From JBBRVP01 sp038246785 (lineage in GTDB: Bacteria > Actinomycetota > Actinomycetes > Jiangellales > Jiangellaceae): a DNA stretch of 41,112 bases. Positions 16,769 through 26,780 of the stretch are shown one piece after another. Both the position numbers and the translations under genes were made by a program. Below the pieces are notes generated by a model. It was not told where the DNA came from and searched no databases. It was given only the letters and a program-made list of their open reading frames with translations. The stretch spans positions 1 to 41,112 of the forward strand of contig JBBRVP010000030.1 of assembly GCA_038246785.1 (NCBI GenBank). The letters are read 5' to 3'. Numbering within the stretch: the first letter of the stretch is position 1; each line of letters begins with the position of its first letter.

Positions 16769-17377
16769 TCAGCGAGGGGTGAGCAGGGGGAGCAGCACGT
16801 CGTCGACGACGTGCTCGAGGTAGGAGTCGTCGAGCGGCTGACCTGAGACGAGCAGCCGGAAGTAGAGCAGCGCCGCTGCCACCTCGTGGAGCAGGGCGGC
16901 GTCGGTCGCGGCCGGAAGCTCGCCCCGGCTGACGCCGCGGTCGACGACGACGCCGGCCGCGGCGAGCTTGTCGTCGAAGAGCTGGCTGCGCAGGCAGTCG
17001 GCCAGGTCGGGAGCGGAGCGCATCGCCGCGAGGGTGCCGGCGACTAGGTCGGCGTCCTGCGCCGCGATGGTGTCGACCGAACGCCGCAGCGTCGCGATCA
17101 AGTCGCCGCGCAGGGAGCCGGTGTCAGCCGGTAGGAGGTCCTGCGGCGTGCGCGAGCGCACAGCGTCGAGGACGAGCTCGGGTTTGCCGGACCAGTGCCG
17201 GTAGATGGTTGCCTTGCTCGCCCGAGCCCGGGCGGCCACGTCGTCCATGCTCATCCGGTCGTAGCCGACCTCTGCCAGGAGCTGGAGCGCGGCATCGCAG
17301 ATGGCGCGCTCGCGGGCCGGCCCGCGACCGCAGGCCGCCTTGGTCGACGCGCCCCCGACGGCCTGGCTGGCGATCAT
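16769..17377 (-). CDS. TetR/AcrR-family transcriptional repressor
   Basis: This 202-residue protein has an N-terminal helix-turn-helix: AICDAALQLLAEVGYDRMSMDDVAARARASKATIYRHWSGK, with the ATIYRHW recognition helix typical of TetR. The C-terminal ligand domain has the TetR_C pattern of efflux regulators. ATG 17377 was chosen because AGGAG lies 6 nt upstream and the frame above it has no family similarity. It sits just before the MFS pump and a near-perfect operator lies 27 bp upstream of its start, so self-repression and repression of the pump are likely. The inducer is unknown. Confidence 0.88.
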   Translation of the reverse strand: MIASQAVGGASTKAACGRGPARERAICDAALQLLAEVGYDRMSMDDVAARARASKATIYRHWSGKPELVLDAVRSRTPQDLLPADTGSLRGDLIATLRRSVDTIAAQDADLVAGTLAAMRSAPDLADCLRSQLFDDKLAAAGVVVDRGVSRGELPAATDAALLHEVAAALLYFRLLVSGQPLDDSYLEHVVDDVLLPLLTPR

Positions 17378-17690
17378 GGTCGACTCCTGAGCGCTCCGAA
17401 TGTGAACGAAACTGTTCCGTTCAGCATCGGCCCCGATCGACAGATCGTCAAATCGCCTACAGCGAACACGCTCGCGGGAGACCGGATGGTATCCCAGGTG
17501 CACGATTCGCAGCCGAGAGAACAACGTCCTTGTCATTTGCAAGCCGACACGCCGTGTTGCGCAAGAAAAAATTGAGGTTCCTGTTCCCTATGGGACGTGA
17601 TCTCGCTAGCGTCGCTGATCGTTGCCGAAGCGGTCGACAGCCTCGCGCGCTTGTCGTCCCACACCCGTCCCGCTCGAGGGAGGCTCCGCC
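17378..17690. other. Intergenic region between divergent tetR and NlpC/P60 gene (313 bp)
   Basis: Besides the TetR operator it holds an unusually A/T-rich patch around 17550-17600 (a run of six A, then a near-palindrome GTTCCCTATGGGAC). That is the best place for the plus-strand promoter. ACACG-C-CGTGT at 17548-17558 is a short perfect inverted repeat. The RipA-type c-di-AMP riboswitch core found before some actinobacterial NlpC genes was looked for and not seen. Confidence 0.5.
17404..17422. promoter_or_regulatory. TetR-family operator palindrome
   Basis: GAACGAAACTGTTCCGTTC is a 19-bp palindrome with only one mismatched pair about its centre. It resembles the GAAAC/GTTTC-type operators of AcrR-like repressors. 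It lies 27-45 bp upstream of the tetR ATG, where it would overlap the tetR-MFS promoter. Confidence 0.65.
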
Positions 17691-19292
17691 GTGCGTCGAG
17701 CCACCACTGTCGCGGTCGTCGTTCTGACACTGGCTCCTGGCGCGCTGGTCGCCGTGCCGGCGGCAGCCGAACCTGTCTACCCGTCGCAGCAGCAGGTCGA
17801 CGCCGCCCGCGCGACGGTGGCAGGCCGGGCGCAGCAGCAGCAGGTGCGCCAGGCCCTGGCGGTCGAGGCGTACGACGCGGCGACCGTGCAGGCGGCACGC
17901 ACTCGTACGGCGGCGGCGCGCGCGCGCGCCCGTGCCGACACCGCACAGCGCGCCGTTGAGCGGGCCCGGCAGGGACTCGGTCAGGTCGCCGCGGCCGGCT
18001 ACCGCGACGGTGCGGGACTCGGTGAGATCGCCAGCGCCGTCCTGCAGGCCGAGGACGCCGAGCATCTCTACGACGCCGCGCAGGCGATGACGTCCGTCAC
18101 CCGATCCCAGGAGTCGGTCTACCTGCGCTTCGATGCGACCAGCACGGTGGCCGATGTGTTCGAGCGGCAGGCGCGTGAGGCCCTCGCGGCCGCTCGCAGC
18201 GCGGCGGCGGCGGCCGCCCGCGCGAAGCGGCTGGCGGCGGCCGCGGTCTCCGTGGGTCAACGTGAGCTCGCCGAGGCATCTGCGCAGCGACAGCGCACCA
18301 TCGTCGCGCTGGCGGCCGCTCGCCAGACGTCGGTCGCCCTCGAGCAGCAACGGCAGGCCGGCATCGCAGCCGCGGCCGAACGCCGGGCCCGCGTGGAGGC
18401 GGAGCGGCAGGCCCGGGTGGACGCCGAGCGGCAGGCCCGGGTGGACGCCGAGCGCCAGGCCCGGCTGGAGGCGCAGCGGCAGGCCAGGGTGGACGCCGAG
18501 CGGCGGGCGCGGCGTTCGGCCGAGGCAGCGGCGGCCGCCGACCGCGCCCGCGCGGACCGGGCTCGTGCCGAGCGCGCGGCCCGTGCCGCGGCGGCCGAGG
18601 AGCGCGCCGCCCGGAGCAAGGCCGAGCGCAGCAGGGCGGCTCGCGAGCGTGCCACCCGCGAGGCCGCCGCGCGGGCGGCGACCCAGCGAGAACGCGAGGC
18701 CCGCGCCCGTGCTGAGCGCGCGAGCGCCGCGCGCGAGCAAGCGGCCCGCGACGCCGCAGCCCGCCGTGAACGCGAGGCCCGCGAGCGTGCCGAGCGCGAG
18801 CGTCGACAGCAGCAACAGCACACCAGCCGCGGATCGTCGTCCGCATCGACGACCCGCGCGAGCTCCCCGAAAGGCGGCTCCCCGCAGGGCAGCTCCTCCA
18901 GCCACCGCCCAGCGGGCGGCGCTGCGTCGACCAGGGGTGCGTCGGCGGCGGTCGGCTACGCGATGGCCCAGCTGGGCAAGCCGTACGTCTGGGGCGGCGC
19001 CGGTCCGTACGGCTTCGACTGCTCCGGCCTCACGATGGTGGCCTGGGCCCAGGCCGGAGTGTCGCTGCCGCATGCCGCGACAATGCAGTGGCAGCTGTCC
19101 ACGCCGGTGACCGCTGCCATCGCCCAGCCCGGCGACCTGATCTTCTTCGCGTCGGTGAGCCGGATGTACCACGTGGCGATGTACATCGGCGGCGGTCAAA
19201 TGATCCATGCGCCACGGCCCGGCCGCACGGTGGAGATCCGCAGCGTCTACTACATGGGCACCCCGTCAGCCTGGGGCCGCCCGCATCGCTGA
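17691..19292 (+). CDS. Secreted NlpC/P60 peptidoglycan endopeptidase with long Ala/Arg coiled coil
   Basis: This 533-residue protein starts at GTG 17691 with GAGGGAGG 7 nt upstream. It begins with a signal peptide (cleavage near AVPAAAEP). Residues 30-400 are one long Ala/Arg/Glu/Gln-rich helical region, including five 8-residue repeats (VDAERQAR) at 235-274. After a Ser/Gly-rich linker comes an NlpC/P60 domain (about 420-533): GKPYVWGGAGPYGFDCSGL with Cys444, His494 in YHVAMYIGG and His506 in MIHAPRPG. This is the Cys-His-His triad of D,L-endopeptidases that cut peptide stems. A coiled coil plus NlpC layout is that of RipA/FtsX-activated hydrolases used in cell separation. The coil here is longer and more Ala/Arg biased than usual. 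Confidence 0.88.
   Translation: MRRATTVAVVVLTLAPGALVAVPAAAEPVYPSQQQVDAARATVAGRAQQQQVRQALAVEAYDAATVQAARTRTAAARARARADTAQRAVERARQGLGQVAAAGYRDGAGLGEIASAVLQAEDAEHLYDAAQAMTSVTRSQESVYLRFDATSTVADVFERQAREALAAARSAAAAAARAKRLAAAAVSVGQRELAEASAQRQRTIVALAAARQTSVALEQQRQAGIAAAAERRARVEAERQARVDAERQARVDAERQARLEAQRQARVDAERRARRSAEAAAAADRARADRARAERAARAAAAEERAARSKAERSRAARERATREAAARAATQREREARARAERASAAREQAARDAAARREREARERAERERRQQQQHTSRGSSSASTTRASSPKGGSPQGSSSSHRPAGGAASTRGASAAVGYAMAQLGKPYVWGGAGPYGFDCSGLTMVAWAQAGVSLPHAATMQWQLSTPVTAAIAQPGDLIFFASVSRMYHVAMYIGGGQMIHAPRPGRTVEIRSVYYMGTPSAWGRPHR
18393..18512 (+). repeat. Five tandem 24-bp coding repeats
   Basis: Five units of 24 bp encode (V/L)(D/E)A(E/Q)R(Q/R)AR inside the coiled coil of the NlpC/P60 protein. 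Units 2 and 3 differ at a single base, which implies recent duplication. The 24-bp length keeps frame and adds about two helical turns per copy. Confidence 0.8.
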
Positions 19293-19301
19293 TCGCCCAG
19301 G

Positions 19302-19835
19302 TCAGCCGGGGTGCTCGTCGCGGGCACCCGCCCCGGAGCCGGCGCGCTCGGCGAGCCGGCGTTCCTCGCGCTCGTAGGACTTCCGGATCTCGGCTTCGGC
19401 GGCGGTCCGGCCGACCCAGGTGGCGCCCTCGACTGACTTGCCGGGCTCGAGGTCCTTGTAGACCTCGAAGAAGTGCTGGATCTCCAGCCGGTCGAACTCC
19501 GGCATGTGGTGGATGTCGCGCATGTGCTCCAGGCGTGGGTCGTTGGCCGGCACGCACATCACCTTGTCGTCGCCGCCGGCCTCGTCGGTCATCCGGAACA
19601 TCCCGATCGCCCGGCAGCGGATGAGGCAGCCCGGAAACGTCGGCTCCTGCACGAGAACGAGGGCGTCGAGCGGGTCGCCGTCCTCGCCGAGCGTGTTATC
19701 GACGAAGCCGTAGTCGGCGGGGTACTGCGTCGAGGTGAACAGCGTGCGGTCGAGCTTGATCCGCCCGCTCTCGTGGTCGACCTCGTACTTGTTGCGGTTG
19801 CCCTTGGGGATCTCGATGGTGACGTCGAAGTCCAC
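19302..19835 (-). CDS. ppa: Inorganic pyrophosphatase (family I)
   Basis: This 177-residue protein has the family I pyrophosphatase series: EIPKGNRNKYEVDHESG, YPADYGFVDNTLGEDGDPLDALVL with the DxDPxD metal-binding site, and KVMCVPANDPR. It hydrolyses pyrophosphate and drives biosynthetic reactions. The start is GTG 19835, with GGAGG 6 nt upstream. The acidic/Arg-rich tail after residue 160 is a little longer than usual. It is divergent from dacB, as Rv3628 is from Rv3627c in mycobacteria. Confidence 0.95.
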   Translation of the reverse strand: MDFDVTIEIPKGNRNKYEVDHESGRIKLDRTLFTSTQYPADYGFVDNTLGEDGDPLDALVLVQEPTFPGCLIRCRAIGMFRMTDEAGGDDKVMCVPANDPRLEHMRDIHHMPEFDRLEIQHFFEVYKDLEPGKSVEGATWVGRTAAEAEIRKSYEREERRLAERAGSGAGARDEHPG

Positions 19836-19869
19836 GCGAACCCTCCCTGCTCGACCGAACCGCCGGCCC

Positions 19870-19933
19870 GCCCAGTGTCCCCGCCCAGTGTCCCCGAGCC
19901 ACTGTCCCCGCCCGATGTCCCGCCGAGTGTCCC
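19870..19933. repeat. Five imperfect 13-bp tandem repeats in the ppa/dacB promoter region
   Basis: The unit GCCCAGTGTCCCC occurs twice exactly (19870-19882, 19883-19895), then three times with changes and one-base length shifts up to 19933. It lies 35 bp before the ppa start and 52 bp before the dacB start, with no ORF of its own. Confidence 0.75.
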
Positions 19934-19985
19934 AGACACGGCCTGCGCGGCTACTGTCGACGGCTCGGAGGAGGTGGCCCGCACC

Positions 19986-21401
19986 GTGGCGAGGACTGCA
20001 GGTAGCCGGCGGCGCCGACGTGCCGTCGCCGTGGGGGCGGCGGTCGCCGGCACGCTGCTCCTGGGCCTGCCGGTCGAGGCGCAGACGGCGTCCCCCGCCT
20101 CCGGTGACACCCCGGCGCCACCGGTGCTCGTGGCACCCAGGCCGCACGCGGGCGCGGCGGCCAGCCCGACGGGCACCGCGGGCAGCAGCCCGCGCGCTCG
20201 GGAGCAGCCGACGTATGCCGGCGTACTCACCCCCCTGCTGTCGCGGGTGGGGACCACCCGGGCCGTCGTCGTGGACCTGGCCGACGGTCGTCAGGTGTGG
20301 CAGGAGGGCGCGGACCGGCTCGTCACGCCGGCCAGCACCACCAAGCTGCTCACGGCGGCCGCGGTGCTGTCCGCCTTTGGGCCCGAGCACACGTTCACCA
20401 CGCGTGTCGTCCGGGGGGCGATGCGCGGCTCGCTCGTCCTGGTCGGCGGCGGTGACCCACTGCTGTCCGCCGGCGCCGGCCGGTTGGGGACGGGCGTGGC
20501 GGTCACGCCGATCGAGCGCCTGGCGCGCCGCACCGTACGCGCGGTGGCCGCGCTTCCGACGGCGCAGCGGCCACGCCGGGTGGTCGTGCGCTACGACGAC
20601 TCGCTGTTCGCGCGTCCGGCGGCCCCCCCGACCTGGGATCGGGCATACGTCGGCAGCGGGGTGGCCGGTCCCGTCGGCGCCCTCTCCCTCGACGGTGCGC
20701 GGGTCCGGCCAGACGACGAGCGCCGGGTGGGCGACCCCGGGGACCGGGCCGCCGCGGTGCTGGCCGCCCGGCTGAGCGCCCTCGGGCTGCCCTCCCGGGC
20801 CGGTCCGCGGGTCGTCGCGAGCCGCGGCCGGCCCCCGCTGGCCGAGGTCGCGAGCGTCCCGCTCGCCGACGTCGTGGAGCACACCCTGGCCGCGAGCGAC
20901 AACGACGCGGCCGAAGTGCTCGCCCGCCAGGTGGCCGTCGCAGCAGCCCTGCCGGGCACCGCGGCCGGGGCGGCGTCCGCCGTACGCCGGACAGTCGCCG
21001 CCCTCGGCGTCGACCTCACCGGCGCGCGCATCCTCGACGGCAGCGGGCTGTCCCGCGGCGGCCGCCTGACGCCGCGCCAGCTGATCGACGTGCTCGGGCT
21101 CGCCGTCGATCCGGATCACGGCGAGCTGGGTCCAGTCCTGTCGGGGCTGGCGGTGGCCGGCCTCACCGGCACGCTGGCCGGTCGCTTCGCTAAGCCGGTG
21201 TACGCGGCCGGGCGCGGGGTCGTGCGGGCCAAGACCGGTGGTCTGCGCGGGGTGTCCGGGCTGGTCGGCACGACGGTGGGGGCCGACGGCCGTACGTACG
21301 GCTTCGCCTTCATCACCAACGGAGTGCGGGGCCTGCTGAACCCCGCCCGCCACGCGCTCGACGCCGCGGCCGTCGCCCTCACCGAGTGCGGCTGCCGCTG
21401 A
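19986..21401 (+). CDS. dacB: D-alanyl-D-alanine carboxypeptidase/endopeptidase (PBP4 type)
   Basis: This 471-residue protein of peptidase family S13 (PBP4) has all three active-site motifs: STTK with Ser117, SDN with Ser304 and KTG with Lys416. The N-terminus has an Arg-rich start, one hydrophobic segment (AVAVGAAVAGTLLLGL) and a Pro/Ala linker, so it is secreted or membrane-anchored. It trims D-Ala from peptidoglycan stems or cuts cross-links. The start is uncertain: GTG 19986 has GAGGTGG 8 nt upstream, while GTG 19974 lies directly on GGAGGAG. The gene order ppa/dacB/DUF2342/tilS/hpt is conserved in Actinobacteria. Confidence 0.92.
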   Translation: MARTAGSRRRRRAVAVGAAVAGTLLLGLPVEAQTASPASGDTPAPPVLVAPRPHAGAAASPTGTAGSSPRAREQPTYAGVLTPLLSRVGTTRAVVVDLADGRQVWQEGADRLVTPASTTKLLTAAAVLSAFGPEHTFTTRVVRGAMRGSLVLVGGGDPLLSAGAGRLGTGVAVTPIERLARRTVRAVAALPTAQRPRRVVVRYDDSLFARPAAPPTWDRAYVGSGVAGPVGALSLDGARVRPDDERRVGDPGDRAAAVLAARLSALGLPSRAGPRVVASRGRPPLAEVASVPLADVVEHTLAASDNDAAEVLARQVAVAAALPGTAAGAASAVRRTVAALGVDLTGARILDGSGLSRGGRLTPRQLIDVLGLAVDPDHGELGPVLSGLAVAGLTGTLAGRFAKPVYAAGRGVVRAKTGGLRGVSGLVGTTVGADGRTYGFAFITNGVRGLLNPARHALDAAAVALTECGCR

Positions 21402-21448
21402 GCCCGGCACTGCTGCCCGCCCGCTGGCGCTGACGTAGGGTCGCCGGC

Positions 21449-22591
21449 ATGACCCAGCCCAGCGGCGAGGAGCCAGGCCCGGCGCCGGACATGGTCGACT
21501 GGGGGCTGGCGCTGGCCACGGCACAGCGGCTCACCAAGCCCGGCCCGCAGCTCGACCGCGCCGAGGTCGAGGAGGTCGTGGCCGACCTGCGGGCCTGCGC
21601 CGCCCAGGCCGAGCGCCACGTCCGTGAGCACACCGGGCTGCACGCGGAGGGCGGCACGGCGCCGGTGCTCGTCGTCGACCGGATCGGGTGGTGCAAGGCC
21701 AACCTCGAGGGTCTGCGCATCGTCGTCCAACCGCTCGTCGACAAGATCCACCGGACCCGCCCGAAGGCGCTGACCGGGGCCGCGGCCGTCGTCGGGCCAC
21801 GGATCACCGGCGTGGAGACCGGAGCCCTGCTGTCCTTCCTCGCGAGCAAGGTGCTCGGCCAGTTCGACCCGTTCTGGACGGCTGTTCCCGGCGCAGCTGC
21901 CGACGACGCGACCGCCACCGGCCCGGGCGGCCGGCTGCTGCTCGTCGCACCGAACACGGTGGAGGTGCAGCGCCAGCTCGGGGTCGACGCGCACGACTTC
22001 CGGCTCTGGGTGTGCCTGCACGAGGAGACCCACCGGGTCCAGTTCAGCGCCGTCCCGTGGATGCGCGAGCACGTACGAAGAGAGATCGCCGCGTTCGTGG
22101 AGGCCACCGACGTCGACCCGGCGGTGCTCGTCGACCGGCTGCGCCAGGTTGTCGAGGCCGTGGTCGGCGCCGCCCGTGGCGAACCCGCTGACAGCTCCCT
22201 CGTCGAGCTCGTGCAGACACCCGCTCAGCGCGAGGTCTTCGACCGGCTGACCGCGGTGATGTCACTGCTCGAAGGCCACGCTGAGGTGGTCATGGACGGC
22301 GTCGGGCCCGACGTCGTGCCGTCGGTGGTCGTGATCCGCGAGCGCTTCCAGGCCCGCCGCGGCGGCACGTCGTCGGTGGACCGGCTGGTCCGCCGGCTGC
22401 TCGGGCTGGACGCGAAGATGCGGCAGTACCGCGACGGCGCCGCCTTCGTCCGTCATGTCATCAGCGCGGTGGGCATGGCCGGGTTCAACCAGGTCTGGGA
22501 GTCGCCGCGGAGTCTTCCGACGCTCGCCGAGATCGGCGACCCGGGCGCGTGGGTGCGCCGCGTGCACGGAAACGCCGCGCTCGAGGCCTGA
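21449..22591 (+). CDS. DUF2342 zinc-dependent metalloprotease-like protein (F420-associated family)
   Basis: This 380-residue protein has an HEETH zincin motif at residues 191-195 (CLHEETHRVQF). The family is known as DUF2342 or 'coenzyme F420 biosynthesis-associated', and is found mainly in Actinobacteria. It also has the family's DWGLA opening and a GHAEVVMDGVGPDVVPS segment that may hold the third zinc ligand. No substrate is established. ATG 21449 is the first start after dacB, and tilS begins 4 bp after its stop, so it is in the tilS-hpt operon. Protease activity is inferred from the motif alone. Confidence 0.87.
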   Translation: MTQPSGEEPGPAPDMVDWGLALATAQRLTKPGPQLDRAEVEEVVADLRACAAQAERHVREHTGLHAEGGTAPVLVVDRIGWCKANLEGLRIVVQPLVDKIHRTRPKALTGAAAVVGPRITGVETGALLSFLASKVLGQFDPFWTAVPGAAADDATATGPGGRLLLVAPNTVEVQRQLGVDAHDFRLWVCLHEETHRVQFSAVPWMREHVRREIAAFVEATDVDPAVLVDRLRQVVEAVVGAARGEPADSSLVELVQTPAQREVFDRLTAVMSLLEGHAEVVMDGVGPDVVPSVVVIRERFQARRGGTSSVDRLVRRLLGLDAKMRQYRDGAAFVRHVISAVGMAGFNQVWESPRSLPTLAEIGDPGAWVRRVHGNAALEA

Positions 22592-22595
22592 GCCC

Positions 22596-23606
22596 GTGGG
22601 GCCGTCGCCGGCCGTCGCCGCCGTCCGCCTGGCCGTACGGCGAGCCCTCGCTGACCTGCCTGCCAGCAGCGGCGTGCTCGTCGCCTGCTCCGGAGGGGCC
22701 GACTCGCTCGCCCTCGCCGACGCGGCGACCGTCGAGGCGCCCCGGCTGGGGTTGCGTGCCGGCGCGGTCGTCGTCGACCACGGGCTGCAGGCCGGCTCGG
22801 GCGAGCGGTCGGCGGCGCTGGCCGATGCGTTGCGCCGCCGCGGCCTCGACCCCGTCGCGCTCGCCGCCGCCCGCGTCAGCGGCCCCGGCGGTCCGGAGGC
22901 CGCGGCCCGCCGCGCCCGATACGCCGCCATGGACGCCGCCGCCGACGAGCAGGGCGCAGCGGCCGTCCTGCTCGGGCACAGCCGCGACGACCAGGCCGAG
23001 ACGGTGCTCCTCGGACTCGCACGCGGGTCCGGCGCTCGCTCGCTGTCCGGCATGCATCCGCGGTCGGGCCGCTACCGCCGGCCGCTGCTGGCGCTGCCCC
23101 GCGCGACGTTGCGCGCGGCGTGCCTCGACGCCGGCCTGCAGCCCTGGGACGACCCGCACAACGACGACCCGGCGTACGCCAGGGTGCGGGTGCGCCAGGC
23201 CGCCCTGCCCGCCCTCGAGGCCGCCCTCGGTCCCGGCGTGGCGGCCGCCCTCGCCCGCAGCGCCGACCTGCTCCGCGCCGACGCCGACGCCCTCGAGGGC
23301 TGGGCCGAGCGCGAGTTCGCCCGGGCGCGGGGGGGTGACGGTGCGCTCGACGTCGCGGGGGTCTCGGCGCTGCCCGATGCCGTACGCCGGAGGGTGCTGC
23401 GCCGCTGGGCGCTGGCCGGCGGGTGCCCGGCGAGCGACCTCACCGCGGGTCACGTCGGCGCCGTCGACGCGCTGGTCACCGCGTGGGCGGGACAGCTCGG
23501 CGCCGATCTGCCGGGAGGGCTCCGGGCGACCCGCAGCGAAGGGCTCCTGCGCCTCGTCGGCGGTATGGCAGGCTCCGCGCGTGGACGAGTCGCACATCCC
23601 CGGTGA
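22596..23606 (+). CDS. tilS: tRNA(Ile)-lysidine synthetase
   Basis: This 336-residue protein has the N-type ATP-pyrophosphatase P-loop SGGADS near residue 30. It is followed by VVVDHGLQAGSGE and GHSRDDQAETVLLGLARGSG, which are diagnostic of TilS. It attaches lysine to C34 of the AUA-reading tRNA-Ile using ATP, an essential step. The start is GTG 22596, 4 bp after the DUF2342 stop. The short C-terminal region is typical of actinobacterial TilS. Its 3' end overlaps hpt by 26 bp in another frame. Confidence 0.93.
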   Translation: MGPSPAVAAVRLAVRRALADLPASSGVLVACSGGADSLALADAATVEAPRLGLRAGAVVVDHGLQAGSGERSAALADALRRRGLDPVALAAARVSGPGGPEAAARRARYAAMDAAADEQGAAAVLLGHSRDDQAETVLLGLARGSGARSLSGMHPRSGRYRRPLLALPRATLRAACLDAGLQPWDDPHNDDPAYARVRVRQAALPALEAALGPGVAAALARSADLLRADADALEGWAEREFARARGGDGALDVAGVSALPDAVRRRVLRRWALAGGCPASDLTAGHVGAVDALVTAWAGQLGADLPGGLRATRSEGLLRLVGGMAGSARGRVAHPR

Positions 23607-24132
23607 GCTCACCCGAGTCCTGCTCCCGGAGGCCGACATCACCGGCCGGCTCACCGAGCTGGCCGCCGACGTGGAGCGCGACTACGCCGGGCGTGACCTG
23701 CTGCTCGTCGGTGTCCTCAAGGGCGCCGTCATGGTGATGGCCGACCTCTCGCGCGCCTTCGGCCGACACGTGGCGATGGACTGGATGGCCATCTCCTCCT
23801 ACGGCTCGGGCACCAAGTCCTCGGGTGTTGTCCGCATCCTCAAGGACCTCGACACCGACATCAGCCGGCGTCACGTCCTGGTCGTCGAGGACATCATCGA
23901 CACCGGCCTGACGCTGTCCTGGTTGGTGGCCAATCTGCGTTCCCGCCAGCCCGCGTCGGTCGAGATCCTCGCCCTGCTCCGCAAGCCGCAGGCCGCGAAG
24001 ATCGCTGTCGACGTCCGCTACGTCGGCTTCGACATCCCCAACGAGTTCGTCGTCGGGTACGGCCTGGACTACATGGAGCGCTACCGCAACCTGCGCTGCG
24101 TCGCCACGCTCGCGGAGCACGTGTACGCCTAG
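23581..24132 (+). CDS. hpt: Hypoxanthine(-guanine) phosphoribosyltransferase
   Basis: This 183-residue protein has the PRPP-binding signature VLVVEDIIDTGLTLSWL, the flexible loop segment ISSYGSGTKSSG, and the C-terminal VGFDIPNEFVVGYGLDY that binds the purine. It salvages hypoxanthine and guanine to IMP and GMP. Its GTG start (23581) lies 26 bp inside the end of tilS, a tight overlap that suggests coupled translation. The tilS-hpt pair ahead of ftsH is a widespread bacterial arrangement. Confidence 0.95.
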   Translation: MDESHIPGELTRVLLPEADITGRLTELAADVERDYAGRDLLLVGVLKGAVMVMADLSRAFGRHVAMDWMAISSYGSGTKSSGVVRILKDLDTDISRRHVLVVEDIIDTGLTLSWLVANLRSRQPASVEILALLRKPQAAKIAVDVRYVGFDIPNEFVVGYGLDYMERYRNLRCVATLAEHVYA

Positions 24133-24236
24133 GCGCCTCTCCCCGCGCGACCATCCGGCCCGCGCGAGCCGGCCTTCCCGGATCGTCGACGGCTGCGGCT
24201 CGGCGAGGCGTCTGGATCTACCGACAGTGCTGGGCC

Positions 24237-24324
24237 GATGACTGCGGAGGCGTCTCATGATCGCTGGTCCCCCGTCGATCATGAGACAGCGGTGAGGCCA
24301 TGACCGCGGAAACGTCTCAAGATC
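24237..24324. repeat. Palindromic repeat cluster after hpt
   Basis: A perfect 12-bp inverted repeat (GTCTCATGATCG at 24252-24263 with 24276-24287, loop 12 nt) is followed by a third arm. The context ATGACYGCGGARRCGTCTCAWGATC occurs at 24238 and again at 24300. The middle arm could pair with either outer arm. It lies about 105 bp after hpt and may terminate it or belong to a dispersed repeat family. Confidence 0.6.
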
Positions 24325-24581
24325 CCGGAGCGGTGCTGGCCGCTTCGGCCACCCACCGGATCGGCAGCCGCTTCACACCGCGCCGGAAGTCCGAGCGCCG
24401 GTAGGCCGGCGCCCGCGGCCTCGATCCGCCGCGGGCCAGCAGCTCACCTTGTCACCGGCAGCGGCCGACGCCGGGCCGAACCGCACCTCGCGGGTCGCTG
24501 TGCGACGGCATGCCCGGACGGTATCGGGAACCGGGAGGGATGCCCGGACCGTGTCCGGGCCGGCTGCGGGAACGGCCCGGC

Positions 24582-24597
24582 TCGAACGAGCGTTCGC
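24582..24597. promoter_or_regulatory. Candidate LexA (SOS) box upstream of ftsH
   Basis: TCGAACGAGCGTTCGC differs at only the last base from the actinobacterial SOS-box pattern TCGAAC-N4-GTTCGA, and its core CGAACG-AG-CGTTCG is a perfect palindrome. It ends 130 bp before the ftsH ATG. Control by LexA would be unusual for ftsH, and such sites occur by chance in GC-rich DNA. Confidence 0.35.
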
Positions 24598-24707
24598 AAG
24601 CTGGGAGGCGCTTCGCGACGGGCGCCGTACCTGGGCCGCGGTGTACGGTCGGGCGCAGGCGCCCCGGGCCCGCCCACGGTCGTCGCACGCCAGTCTCGAG
24701 GAGGGAC

Positions 24708-24722
24708 GGGGCCTCAAGCCCC
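24708..24722 (+). promoter_or_regulatory. Hairpin between ribosome-binding site and ftsH start
   Basis: GGGGC-CTCAA-GCCCC forms a 5-bp GC stem located between GAGGAGGG (24699-24706) and the ATG at 24728. The unfolded spacing is about 21 nt, too long for initiation; folding the stem would bring the two to about 6 nt. Confidence 0.4.
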
Positions 24723-24727
24723 GAGTG

Positions 24728-26776
<2,049 letters not shown>

Positions 26777-26780
26777 CCAG

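Larger units (their letters stand above)
24133..24727. other. Long intergenic region upstream of ftsH (595 bp)
   Basis: No gene is convincing here. It holds a palindromic repeat cluster (24237-24324) and two direct copies of an ATGCCCGGAC-type 17-mer (near 24509 and 24540). An SOS-box-like site (24582-24597) and a small hairpin between the strong GAGGAGGG (24699-24706) and the ftsH ATG are also present. A frame open from 24449 into ftsH has no family resemblance before residue 94 and is rejected as coding. Confidence 0.6.

Noticed and set aside
17423..17690. c-di-AMP (ydaO-type) riboswitch before the NlpC/P60 gene
   Set aside because: The conserved core blocks of that riboswitch are not present; only short inverted repeats and an A-rich patch are seen.
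24449..24727. Extended N-terminus of FtsH starting at 24449
   Set aside because: The 93 extra residues have no FtsH similarity, would place a soluble Arg-rich stretch before the first membrane helix, and cover repeats and regulatory-looking DNA.
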